Positions 17,658-27,796 of a stretch of 36,323 nucleotides of DNA are shown piece by piece. The notes under the pieces are model-generated. The model had not been told where the DNA came from. It did not search any database and worked only from the letters and a program-made list of their open reading frames with translations. The stretch covers positions 1 to 36,323 of the forward strand of contig JADFRC010000004.1 in assembly GCA_022561455.1 (NCBI GenBank), written 5' to 3'. Source of the stretch: Chloroflexota bacterium (GTDB taxonomy: Bacteria; Chloroflexota; Dehalococcoidia; Lucifugimonadales; Australimonadaceae). Every line of letters starts with the position of its first letter. Within the stretch, counting starts at the first letter, position 1. The position numbers and the translations under genes are program-made.

Positions 17658-18779
17658 GTGGGCAAAAACACGGTCTCCCGCATCCAGGCGCTCGGGCAGT
17701 CGGTGTGGATCGACCACATCCGGAGGAGCATGCTCACGACCGGCGAGCTGGGTGCGCTCGTCCGCCAGGGCATCACCGGGCTGACGTCGAACCCCACCAT
17801 CTTCGAGAAGGCGATCTCCGGCAGCACCGACTACGACGAGGCCCTCGTGGAATTGAGCCGCGCCGGACGGCCACCCGCCCAGGTGTTCGAGGCCCTCGCC
17901 GTCAAGGACATCCAGGACGCGGCCGACATCCTCCGGGGCGTCTACGACCGCACGGACGGCGTGGACGGCTACGCCTCGATCGAGCTCCCGCCGCCGCTCG
18001 CCCACGACGCGCGTGCGACGGTGAGCGAGGGGCGGCGCCTGTTCGCGGACGTCGGCCGGCCCAACGTGCTCATCAAGGTGCCGGCGACCCCCGAGGGCGT
18101 CAAGGCGTTCCGCACGCTCATCGCCGAGGGGATCAACGTCAACGTGACGCTCATCTTCTCGCTCGAGGCCTACCGCGGCGTGATGGAGGCCTACTTGCGC
18201 GGCCTCGAGCAGCGCGCGGGCAAGGGCGGCGGCCTGCGGGTCGCGTCGGTCGCCTCCTTCTTCGTGAGCCGCGTCGACGCCGCGATCGACCCGCTGCTAC
18301 AGGCTCGGGCCAAAGGGGGAGACGCCGCGGCGCGAGACCTGCTGGGCATGGCGGCGGTCGCCAACGCGCGGGCGGCGTACGCGCTGTTCAAGACGGCGTT
18401 CGGCGGGGAGCGGTTCGCCAAGCTCCAGGCCAAGGGCGCGCGCGTCCAGCGGCCGCTATGGGCCAGCACGAGCACCAAGGACCCCACCTACCCCGACACG
18501 ATGTACGTCGACGGCCTCATCGGGCCCGACACGGTCAACACGATGCCACCCCAGACGCTGGACGCCGTCCTCGACCACGGCGCGGTGTCCCCCACGCTCG
18601 AAGGCACCGGGGCGAGCGCGAATCAGACCCTCGACGCGTTGGAGGCGGCGGGCGTCGACATGGCGGAGGTGACCGCCAAGCTGCTGCGCGACGGCGTCGC
18701 TTCGTTCGCGGCCTCCTACGACGCGGTGCTGGCGAGCGTGGAGGCGAAGTGCGGCGCGCTGGCCGAGGCGGCAACCTAG
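17658..18779 (+). CDS. tal: transaldolase (GTG start)
   Basis: QSVWIDHIRRSML, GITGLTSNPTIFEKAI, NVLIKVPATPEG, INVNVTLIFSLEAY. Confidence 0.96.
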   Translation: MGKNTVSRIQALGQSVWIDHIRRSMLTTGELGALVRQGITGLTSNPTIFEKAISGSTDYDEALVELSRAGRPPAQVFEALAVKDIQDAADILRGVYDRTDGVDGYASIELPPPLAHDARATVSEGRRLFADVGRPNVLIKVPATPEGVKAFRTLIAEGINVNVTLIFSLEAYRGVMEAYLRGLEQRAGKGGGLRVASVASFFVSRVDAAIDPLLQARAKGGDAAARDLLGMAAVANARAAYALFKTAFGGERFAKLQAKGARVQRPLWASTSTKDPTYPDTMYVDGLIGPDTVNTMPPQTLDAVLDHGAVSPTLEGTGASANQTLDALEAAGVDMAEVTAKLLRDGVASFAASYDAVLASVEAKCGALAEAAT

Positions 18780-18862
18780 GCCGCTGCCCACGTCCCCAGG
18801 CACAACCGACCGCAGCCCACTCGTTTTGCCCGATCGTATCGCCTGATCGCATTGGAGGTCCC

Positions 18863-19771
18863 ATGGACATCGGCATGATCGGCATGGGCCGCATGGGCGG
18901 CAGCATGGCCGAGCGGCTCCGCAAGGGCGGCCACCGCGTCGTCGGGTACGACCGCGACCCGGACACGCGCTCGGCGGCCGCCAGCCGCGACATCGACGTC
19001 GCGGATACGCTCGAGCACCTGGTGGAGATGCTCTCGAAGCCCCGCGCCGTCTGGGTGATGGTGCCGTCGGGCAACCCGACGGAGGCGACCATCTCGGCAC
19101 TCGCCGATGTGCTCGAAGAGGGCGACGTCGTGATCGACGGCGGTAACTCCAACTACAAGGACACCATGCGGCGCGCGGCGTCCCTCCAGGCGGCCGGCGT
19201 GCGGATGATCGACGCGGGCGTCAGCGGCGGCATCTGGGGGCTCGCCGAGGGCTACTGCCTGATGGTGGGCGGCGAGGACGACGCGATCGCGATGGTCGAG
19301 CCGCTCTTCTTGACGCTCGCGCCGTCGGCGGAGCTGGGGTACGCGCACGTGGGCCCCGTGGGCTCCGGCCACTTCGTGAAGATGGTCCACAACGGCATCG
19401 AGTACGGGCTCATGCAGGCGTACGCCGAGGGGTTCGAGCTGCTCAAGGCCAAGGAGCAGTTCGGGCTGGACGTCGCGCAGATCGCTGAGATCTGGCGCCA
19501 CGGCAGCGTGGTCCGCTCCTGGCTCCTCGACCTCACCGCCAAGGCGTTGGACGAGGACGCCGACCTCTCCGGGATCCAGCCGTGGGTCGAGGACTCCGGA
19601 GAGGGCCGCTGGACCGTGGAGGAGTCGATAGAGCTCGCGGTCCCACTTCCCGTGATCTCGATCGCCCTTCAGGCGCGCTTCCGGTCGCGTCAGGAGGCCG
19701 CGTTCGGTTTCAGGCTGCTTGCGGCGATGCGTCAGCAGTTCGGCGGGCATGCCGTCCGCCATACGACGTAG
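18863..19771 (+). CDS. gnd: 6-phosphogluconate dehydrogenase, short (GndA/YqeC-like) type
   Basis: MDIGMIGMGRMGGSMAERL; IDGGNSNYKD; GPVGSGHFVKMVHNGIEYGLMQAYAEG. Confidence 0.95.
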   Translation: MDIGMIGMGRMGGSMAERLRKGGHRVVGYDRDPDTRSAAASRDIDVADTLEHLVEMLSKPRAVWVMVPSGNPTEATISALADVLEEGDVVIDGGNSNYKDTMRRAASLQAAGVRMIDAGVSGGIWGLAEGYCLMVGGEDDAIAMVEPLFLTLAPSAELGYAHVGPVGSGHFVKMVHNGIEYGLMQAYAEGFELLKAKEQFGLDVAQIAEIWRHGSVVRSWLLDLTAKALDEDADLSGIQPWVEDSGEGRWTVEESIELAVPLPVISIALQARFRSRQEAAFGFRLLAAMRQQFGGHAVRHTT

Positions 19772-19773
19772 CC

Positions 19774-20508
19774 GTGGCGGACATCCGTACGTTCGACGCC
19801 CCCGATGAGCTGACGACCGCCGCCGCCGACCTGGTCTTGGACGCCGCGCGAGCGGCCGTCCGCGACCGGAAGCGCTTCACGTGGTGCCTCTCCGGCGGCA
19901 ACACACCCGCGATGCTCTACCGCAAGCTGGCGAGCGAGCCGTACGCCGCCAGCTTCCCCTGGGACCGTACCTACGTCTTCTGGGGCGACGAGCGGTGGGT
20001 GCCCGCCGACGACCCGGACAGCAACGCGCGGATGGCACGCGACGAGCTGCTGTCGCGCGTGCCACTGCCGCAGGACCACGTCCGGCCCATCGTCACGACG
20101 GGCATCGAGCCGGAGGCCTCAGCCGCAGCGGCCGAGCGGGCGGTCCGCACGCTGCTGGGCCCGGACCTGCGGCCCGACCTCGTCCTGCTGGGACTCGGCG
20201 AGGACGGCCACACCGCGTCGCTGTTCCCCGGCACGGCCGCGCTCGGCGAGCGGACTGCGCTCTACGCGGCGAACCGCGTGCCGCGGCTCGATACGTGGCG
20301 CATCACCGCGACGCTGCCGTTGCTGAACGCGGCGCGCCGCATCGCATTCCTCGTCACGGGCACCGCCAAGGCCCGGACGCTGCGCCAGGTGCTGTTCCCC
20401 GAGGCGGAGACGGTGGTGCTGCCCGCATCGATGGTGCGGCCGGCCAACGGCAAGCTGACGTGGCTGCTGGACCGCGAGGCCGCGTCGCTGCTGCCCCACG
20501 CGGGGTAG
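19774..20508 (+). CDS. pgl: 6-phosphogluconolactonase (GTG start)
   Basis: CLSGGNTPAMLYRKLA; VFWGDERWVPADDPDSNARMARDELL; LLGLGEDGHTASLFPG. Confidence 0.95.
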   Translation: MADIRTFDAPDELTTAAADLVLDAARAAVRDRKRFTWCLSGGNTPAMLYRKLASEPYAASFPWDRTYVFWGDERWVPADDPDSNARMARDELLSRVPLPQDHVRPIVTTGIEPEASAAAAERAVRTLLGPDLRPDLVLLGLGEDGHTASLFPGTAALGERTALYAANRVPRLDTWRITATLPLLNAARRIAFLVTGTAKARTLRQVLFPEAETVVLPASMVRPANGKLTWLLDREAASLLPHAG

Positions 20509-20543
20509 GAGCCGCCCCCAGGGCGCACGCCGTGCGCCCCTAC
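20505..20543. repeat. short relative of the GTAGGGGC dumbbell repeat (single hairpin)
   Basis: GTAGG...GGGCGCACGCCGTGCGCCCCTAC; also provides the pgl TAG stop. Confidence 0.55.
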
Positions 20544-20631
20544 GCAAAATCGCGGGTTCCTCGCGCGAGCCGGCCGTGCTAAGCTTGATTTGCCCGTTTA
20601 GCAGGCCGTGAACGGCGGGAGAGCGGATCGC

Positions 20632-22479
<1,848 letters not shown>

Positions 22480-22492
22480 CCGGATAGGAACC

Positions 22493-22705
22493 GTGGCTCA
22501 GGAAACCGCCCCAGCGAAGCTGCTGTACGACGTGCACACGCACGTGCTGTTCGACATCGACGACGGCGCGGCCAACGAGGGGATGGCGCTCGACATGCTC
22601 CGCCTCGCCTCGGAGCGCGGGGTCACGGGGGTCGTGCAGGACGAGCCGCTGTTGCCCGTCGAGCCTCGGCCCCGCCCCCGCTGGTGGCTCGGCCGCAGAG
22701 GCTAG
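22493..22705 (+). pseudogene. N-terminal remnant resembling CpsB/YwqE-type PHP-domain protein-tyrosine phosphatase
   Basis: LYDVHTHVLFDIDDGAANEGMALDMLRLASERGVTGVV then unrelated QDEPLLPVEPRPRPRWWLGRRG-stop. Confidence 0.55.
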
Positions 22706-24528
22706 GCGCCCCCGGCGGCCGAGGACGCGGCGGGCGATCCGAGGCGCTCGTAGATCGACAGGCCACTCCACGCCGCGCGGCGCTTGAAGAGGACGGGGTC
22801 CTGGGCGAGGGCGGTCTCGAACAGCGCCGGCGAGTCGGCGGGATGCCAGTGGTAGATCACCACGTAGTCGGTCTCCCGCTCCTCCATGATGTCGTAGAGC
22901 CGCAGACTGTTCACACGGCCGGACCATCCCATGTGGCGCACCTCGCGCACCGTCTGCCACCCCGGCGCGCCCTCGTCGTTCCAGCCGTCCATGATGGGAC
23001 GGCCCGACTTCTCGGGGACCCACCACGCATCCCAGTTCTGGAACCCGACGTTGAGGACACGAGCCCCCGGCGGCGTCTCCGTCCGGAGCCACTCCATGGC
23101 CAGCTCGACCTGGGGCAGCGGCGTGATGGGGGCCAGCGTCTTGCGCGCCTCGACGGCGTCTTGGACAGGGACGACGAGGACCGCGGCAGCCACGGCGCCG
23201 AAGACGACGGCCACCGCCGGGCGGGGCGGAGCCCGCCTGATGAGCGACCTCGCCAGTGCGAGGACGTCGGCAGCGGCACTCTCCAGGAACAGCGCGCCGA
23301 AGAAGGCCAGGAAGGGCGCCATGAACATGGTGAAGCGGGCGACGTCGAGGCCCGAGAACGGATAGTACCGGATGAGCGGCATGGCGGAATGCCCCATGGC
23401 AAAGAGCGTGAAGGTGATCAGCACGAGCGCCGCGCCGGTGGCCCGCGAGCGGGCGACGACGGCGTACAGCACGCCGCCCACGGCCAGCGGCACCTGCACG
23501 AGGCCGATGTACGACGGATAGAGCTCCCTGCCGATGAATGCGCGGTCCAACGCCCGCCGCCCCATCGCGCTCAGGTCGACGAGCCAGTTGCCCGCGACCT
23601 CGCGCTCGAAGCCGACCGCCGTGATGTGCACGACGAAGAACACGAGCCATACGCCGCCCGTGGCCAGCGCCGCGGCGGCGGCGTAGCCGAGCATCCGGAG
23701 CGTGCGGCGGCGGGGATTCGCGCCCGACGCGAGGTGGTAGAGCGCCCACGGCATCATCCCCAATCCGAACGCGAAGCCGGTCATGTGGTGCGCGAGCAGG
23801 CTGCCGGCGAGCAGCACGCCGCTCCACACCGCGGCACGCCGCTCCCCCGTCCGGATCGCGCGCTCCAACATGAAGAAGCCAGCGACCCCGAACGGAAGCG
23901 CGACCACGGTGGAGAACCATCCGAAGATGCCCAGCGAGACGAACATGGGGTACGACAGGAGGGAAAGGAAGCCCGCGAAGACGGCGGTCGACCGCCGCAG
24001 TCCGAACTCAAGCGCCAGGCCGTAGACCGATAGTCCCAACCCAACATAAGCCAAAAAGATGATGATCCGGAAGGAGATCTCGATCGGGATGGGCGAGAGC
24101 GCCGACAGCAGCCCAACGGCGCCGTAGGCGAGCGGCGGATACGCCTGGAGGTAGGGCCAGCCGCCGTACCAATACGGGTCGATCAGGACGGAATCGAGCT
24201 TCCCCGTGAGCGCGAGCTCGGTCACCCAGCCGAGGTGCAGGAACGTCGGCGAATCCACGCCGGGCGGGGTGCCCGGAGCGAACATCGGCCACATGAGCGC
24301 CGTGACCGCGACGACGTAGAGTCCGGCCGCAAGCCCGTGGTCCCGCCCCAGCGCGCGCACCGCGGGCCATCGCGCCAGGAACCAGCGCCGCGCGCCGCTC
24401 GGCCGTACGGCCTTGAGCGAGCGCCAGGAGGCATCGAGCCACGCTTGAAGAGCCAAGAGCGCCTGGCGGCGGGCTGGCGCGCGAAGCCGGGCGGGCGAGA
24501 GCCAGGCGTCGCGCGGGCCGTCAGGCAA
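22702..24528 (-). CDS. polytopic membrane protein, PMT/GT-C or '6-pyruvoyl-tetrahydropterin synthase-related' type (start uncertain)
   Basis: about ten hydrophobic segments; DSPTFLHLGWVTELALTGKL...WYGGWPYLQAYPPLAYG; AHHMTGFAFG. Confidence 0.7.
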   Translation of the reverse strand: MPDGPRDAWLSPARLRAPARRQALLALQAWLDASWRSLKAVRPSGARRWFLARWPAVRALGRDHGLAAGLYVVAVTALMWPMFAPGTPPGVDSPTFLHLGWVTELALTGKLDSVLIDPYWYGGWPYLQAYPPLAYGAVGLLSALSPIPIEISFRIIIFLAYVGLGLSVYGLALEFGLRRSTAVFAGFLSLLSYPMFVSLGIFGWFSTVVALPFGVAGFFMLERAIRTGERRAAVWSGVLLAGSLLAHHMTGFAFGLGMMPWALYHLASGANPRRRTLRMLGYAAAAALATGGVWLVFFVVHITAVGFEREVAGNWLVDLSAMGRRALDRAFIGRELYPSYIGLVQVPLAVGGVLYAVVARSRATGAALVLITFTLFAMGHSAMPLIRYYPFSGLDVARFTMFMAPFLAFFGALFLESAAADVLALARSLIRRAPPRPAVAVVFGAVAAAVLVVPVQDAVEARKTLAPITPLPQVELAMEWLRTETPPGARVLNVGFQNWDAWWVPEKSGRPIMDGWNDEGAPGWQTVREVRHMGWSGRVNSLRLYDIMEERETDYVVIYHWHPADSPALFETALAQDPVLFKRRAAWSGLSIYERLGSPAASSAAGGA

Positions 24529-25450
24529 CGGACGGTGGCTCGGGCGCGGCCTCCCCTCGGCGGCGGCGGCGGCGCGCCGCGGACCGCGACTCCCGGGCCG
24601 AGGTGTAGTCGTCCAGTGCGCCATGGATGTCAGCGGCGCGAGGACGCCTCCACCAGACCAGCGCGAGGACCGAGGCGACCACCAACAACGTGGAGACGAT
24701 CTGCGCCATCGGGACGTCGCCGATCCTCCAGTTGTCGGTCCTGAGGAACTCCAGGACGAAGCGCTCGGCCGGATACCAGATGAAGTACATGAGGAGCAGG
24801 TCGCCCACGCGGAGCCGGTGCGCGAGCCGGCGCGCCAGGTAGAGGATGACGGCGACGCCGAGCAGGCTCAGGAGCGACTCGTAGAGGAACAGCGGGTGGA
24901 AGTGCGTGTCGCTCAGATACTGGAACGGCCGGTTGGCGGCGTCGATCGGGATGCCCCACGGCAGGTCCGTCGGCGGGCCGAACAGCTCCTGGTTGAAGAA
25001 GTTGCCCCAGCGGCCGATCCCCTGGCCCAGCAGGAAGGCGGGGGCGCCGATATCGAACCAGCGGAGCACGTTCATCGGCTTGGCGCCCGGCTTGCCCGCC
25101 CGCGTGCCGCGGTTGACCCACCACACGTATGCGGCCAGCGCGAGTGCGGAGCCGGCGACGGCACCGAAGATGCCGATGCCGCCCTTCCAGATGAAGAAGA
25201 CCGTGACGGGATCGTGGACGTAGACCTCGTTCCACTTGTCTATGACGTGGTAGGTGCGCGCGCCGATCAGCCCGGCCACCGCCCCGAGGACGGCGATGTT
25301 GACGACGTGCTCGGGGTTCTCGCCCAGGCGTTTGGCCTCGCGCTGCGCCAGCACGATCCCCGCCAGCAGACCGCTCAGGATCATCACCGAATACCAACGC
25401 AGCTCGAGCGCTCCGATGGACAGGCCGTGCATGGTCAGCTCGAAGTTCAT
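24521..25450 (-). CDS. lgt: prolipoprotein diacylglyceryl transferase
   Basis: LRWYSVMILSGLLAG; GLIGARTYHVIDKW; QGIGRWGNFFNQELFG; HPLFLYESL. Confidence 0.96.
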   Translation of the reverse strand: MNFELTMHGLSIGALELRWYSVMILSGLLAGIVLAQREAKRLGENPEHVVNIAVLGAVAGLIGARTYHVIDKWNEVYVHDPVTVFFIWKGGIGIFGAVAGSALALAAYVWWVNRGTRAGKPGAKPMNVLRWFDIGAPAFLLGQGIGRWGNFFNQELFGPPTDLPWGIPIDAANRPFQYLSDTHFHPLFLYESLLSLLGVAVILYLARRLAHRLRVGDLLLMYFIWYPAERFVLEFLRTDNWRIGDVPMAQIVSTLLVVASVLALVWWRRPRAADIHGALDDYTSARESRSAARRRRRRGEAAPEPPSVA

Positions 25451-25502
25451 GGGACGGCCATTATACGGGGGTGGGAGCGCCGGGCCTACGTCTCCGGCAA
25501 CG

Positions 25503-25531
25503 AGAGCGGCCCGCCTGAAGCGGGCCGCTCT
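25503..25531. terminator. perfect 12-bp stem / 5-nt loop hairpin between lgt and the zinc-ribbon gene
   Basis: AGAGCGGCCCGC-CTGAA-GCGGGCCGCTCT. Confidence 0.7.
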
Positions 25532-25566
25532 TCAGCCGATGGACAGAAACTCCGCTCGGGCGTTCT

Positions 25567-25710
25567 TTAGGTGGTCTTCCCCAGCCGATACATGCGAGTG
25601 CCGCATACCGGACACTTCCCCTCCGTGGCGGGCCGGCCGTTCTTCATCCTGACTTCTCTCGCGTCCGCGATCATGCGTTCCTCTCGGCACTTCATGCAGT
25701 AGCCCTTCAC
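25567..25710 (-). CDS. small zinc-ribbon protein, DUF5679-like (47 aa, GTG start); not in supplied ORF track
   Basis: VKGYCMKCREERMIADAREVRMKNGRPATEGKCPVCGTRMYRLGKTT; CxxC...CxxC; AGGAGG SD upstream. Confidence 0.85.
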   Translation of the reverse strand: MKGYCMKCREERMIADAREVRMKNGRPATEGKCPVCGTRMYRLGKTT

Positions 25711-26037
25711 GGGGAGCCCTCCTCAGTGAGCGTTGGGGGTGCGGTTAGAGACCGGCGCCGTAGCTCGCATGCTAGAGAGTGCGGCCGGCGTGCGTCAATA
25801 GGAAAACAGCGGACTTGGCCGCGATCCGCGGACCCTTTCACCGGATACCGATGTCATGCTGCGCAAACCGGCACTGGGACCTTAAAAAGTTCTTGGATCC
25901 GTCCGAAAAACGGCAAGCCAGCAAACTGTTCGATGCCGACCGCCCCCCAGCACCCCAGATGACGGCCTTGCCCCCAGCGCAGGAGCGATCGGGTACCGGC
26001 GCGCGAGGTGGGTCTTCACTTCGACGTCCAGCGGGCT

Positions 26038-26066
26038 TTGACACCCATCGGGCGCGTCCCTATAGT
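26038..26066 (+). promoter_or_regulatory. near-consensus sigma70 promoter TTGACA-N17-TATAGT upstream of dcd
   Basis: perfect -35, 5/6 -10, optimal 17-nt spacer, 41 nt before GTG 26107. Confidence 0.8.
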
Positions 26067-26106
26067 CTCCCACAACTCCCCCTTCCACCGCGAGGTGACG
26101 CAGGCC

Positions 26107-26655
26107 GTGGGCGTTCTCTCCTCCCAGCAGATACGGGCCATGCTCGCACCTCCCCACCCGCTCGTCGCCGGCCTCATCGACCTCGACGAGCAGCTCCAGG
26201 CCAACGGCATCGACCTGACGCTGCGGGCCATCGGCACGTTCACGGGCGGCGGCCGCCTCGGCACCGGCGGCGACCGCGTGCTCCCCGAGACCGACGACTT
26301 GGATTTCGGCGCGGACGGGCTCGTGCGCCTCGCCCCCGGGCCGTACCTCGCGCGCCTGAACGAAATCGTCTCGCTGCCGCCCGGCGTGATGGCGATCGCC
26401 CGGCCCCGCTCAAGCCTGCTGCGCATGGGTGCGTCGGTGCACAACGCGGTGTGGGACGCGGGTTACTCCGGCCGCTCACAGGTGCTCATCGTCGTCCACA
26501 ACCCCGCCGGCATCGAGCTCGGCCGCGACGCGCGTATCGTGCAGATGGTGTTCCTGACGCTCGATGCCCCCACCGACGCGCCGTACGCGGGCGCCTACCA
26601 GTACGAAGCGATCGAGCAGCCAGGGCACGAAGCGCTCGAGCAGCCGGGGCCATGA
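26107..26655 (+). CDS. dcd: dCTP deaminase/dUTPase family (GTG start proposed; ORF track start 26008 rejected)
   Basis: VGVLSSQQIRAML; GIDLTLRAIGTF; IARPRSSLLRMGASVHNAVWDAGYSGRSQVLIVVHNP. Confidence 0.88.
   Translation: MGVLSSQQIRAMLAPPHPLVAGLIDLDEQLQANGIDLTLRAIGTFTGGGRLGTGGDRVLPETDDLDFGADGLVRLAPGPYLARLNEIVSLPPGVMAIARPRSSLLRMGASVHNAVWDAGYSGRSQVLIVVHNPAGIELGRDARIVQMVFLTLDAPTDAPYAGAYQYEAIEQPGHEALEQPGP
26603..26650. repeat. tandem 24-bp duplication at dcd C-terminus
   Basis: acgaagcgatcgagcagccagggc / acgaagcgctcgagcagccggggc. Confidence 0.85.
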
Positions 26656-27788
26656 CCACGAGCACGCGCAGCGCGCCGGACGTCGTCATCGCCGGCGCCG
26701 GCATCATCGGCTGCGCCACCGCGTACTTCCTCGCCGCGGAGCACGGGCTGCGGGTCGTGGTGATCGAGCGCGACGGCATCGCGAGCGGCGCATCGGGCGG
26801 CGCGGCGGGGGAGCTGGGCGCGGTCGGGCGGCACCGCTTCTCCGAGGCGTTCACGCGCTTCATCATGCGGGGCATCGAGCTCCATACGGAGCTGGCCCCT
26901 GCCCTGCGCGAGGAGTCCGGGGTCGACTACCTCCTGGGGGACATACCGCTGCTGCGCCCGGCCTTCGAGGAGTCCGAGGCCGCCGAGCTGCGCGAGCAGA
27001 TGCGCTGGCAGCATGGCCTCGGCATGGACGTGGAGTGGCTCGACGCGCAGGCCGTGCGGGGGCTGGGGACCTGGCTCACGCCGGATGCCTTGGGCGCCGC
27101 GCTCACCGTCGAGCGCCAGCTCGAGGCCTATCCGTTCGCCCTTGCGGTCGCCCAGGCGGCCGAGCACCACGGCGTCGAGATCCGCACCGGCGAGGTGACG
27201 GGCGTCCTCCGCTCAGGCGGCCGCGCCGTGGGCGTGCGGATCGGCAGCGAGGAGCTGGCCGCCGGCGCGGTGCTCGTCGCCACCGGGCCGTGGGCGGTCG
27301 ACGCTGGAGCATGGATGGGCGCTACGGTGCCGGTGAGCCCGCTCCGTGGACAGATCGTGCACCTGGCGCCGCCCGGAGGCATGCCCATGCCGCAGCACGC
27401 GATCTTCCACGAGACCGGCTACCTGCTGCCCAAGGCTGGCGGCGACCTGCTCGCGGGCACGACGCAAGAGCTCGCCGGATTCGACCGCCAACCGACGTCC
27501 GAGGCCCAAGACGGCATCATGGAGGCGGTCGTGCGGCTGGCGCCGGCGGTGATCGATGCGCCGATACGCGACCTGACCGCGTGTCTGCGCCCCTCCACGC
27601 CCGACGGACTGCCCATCATCGGCGCGGTGGAGGGCTGGCAGGACCTCTACATCTCCACCGGCCACGCCTTCAAGGGCGTCACGCTGGCGCTCGTCTCCGG
27701 GCGGTCGCTGGCGCAGCTCATGACGGGTGAGGCGCCGGACGTGGCGCTGGACGACTACTCGCCCGCGCGCTTCGCCGGCGCCGCCTAG
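26652..27788 (+). CDS. FAD-dependent oxidoreductase, DadA/glycine oxidase-like
   Basis: DVVIAGAGIIGCATAYFLAAEHGLRVVVIERDGIASGASGGAAG; RPSTPDGLPIIG; ATGA overlap with dcd stop. Confidence 0.9.
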   Translation: MTTSTRSAPDVVIAGAGIIGCATAYFLAAEHGLRVVVIERDGIASGASGGAAGELGAVGRHRFSEAFTRFIMRGIELHTELAPALREESGVDYLLGDIPLLRPAFEESEAAELREQMRWQHGLGMDVEWLDAQAVRGLGTWLTPDALGAALTVERQLEAYPFALAVAQAAEHHGVEIRTGEVTGVLRSGGRAVGVRIGSEELAAGAVLVATGPWAVDAGAWMGATVPVSPLRGQIVHLAPPGGMPMPQHAIFHETGYLLPKAGGDLLAGTTQELAGFDRQPTSEAQDGIMEAVVRLAPAVIDAPIRDLTACLRPSTPDGLPIIGAVEGWQDLYISTGHAFKGVTLALVSGRSLAQLMTGEAPDVALDDYSPARFAGAA

Positions 27789-27796
27789 GCCGCGCC

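Noticed and set aside
17705-18862. 5' part of the 688-aa + ORF preceding gnd
   Set aside because: Out-of-frame read-through of transaldolase; real gnd start is ATG 18863 with SD GGAGG.
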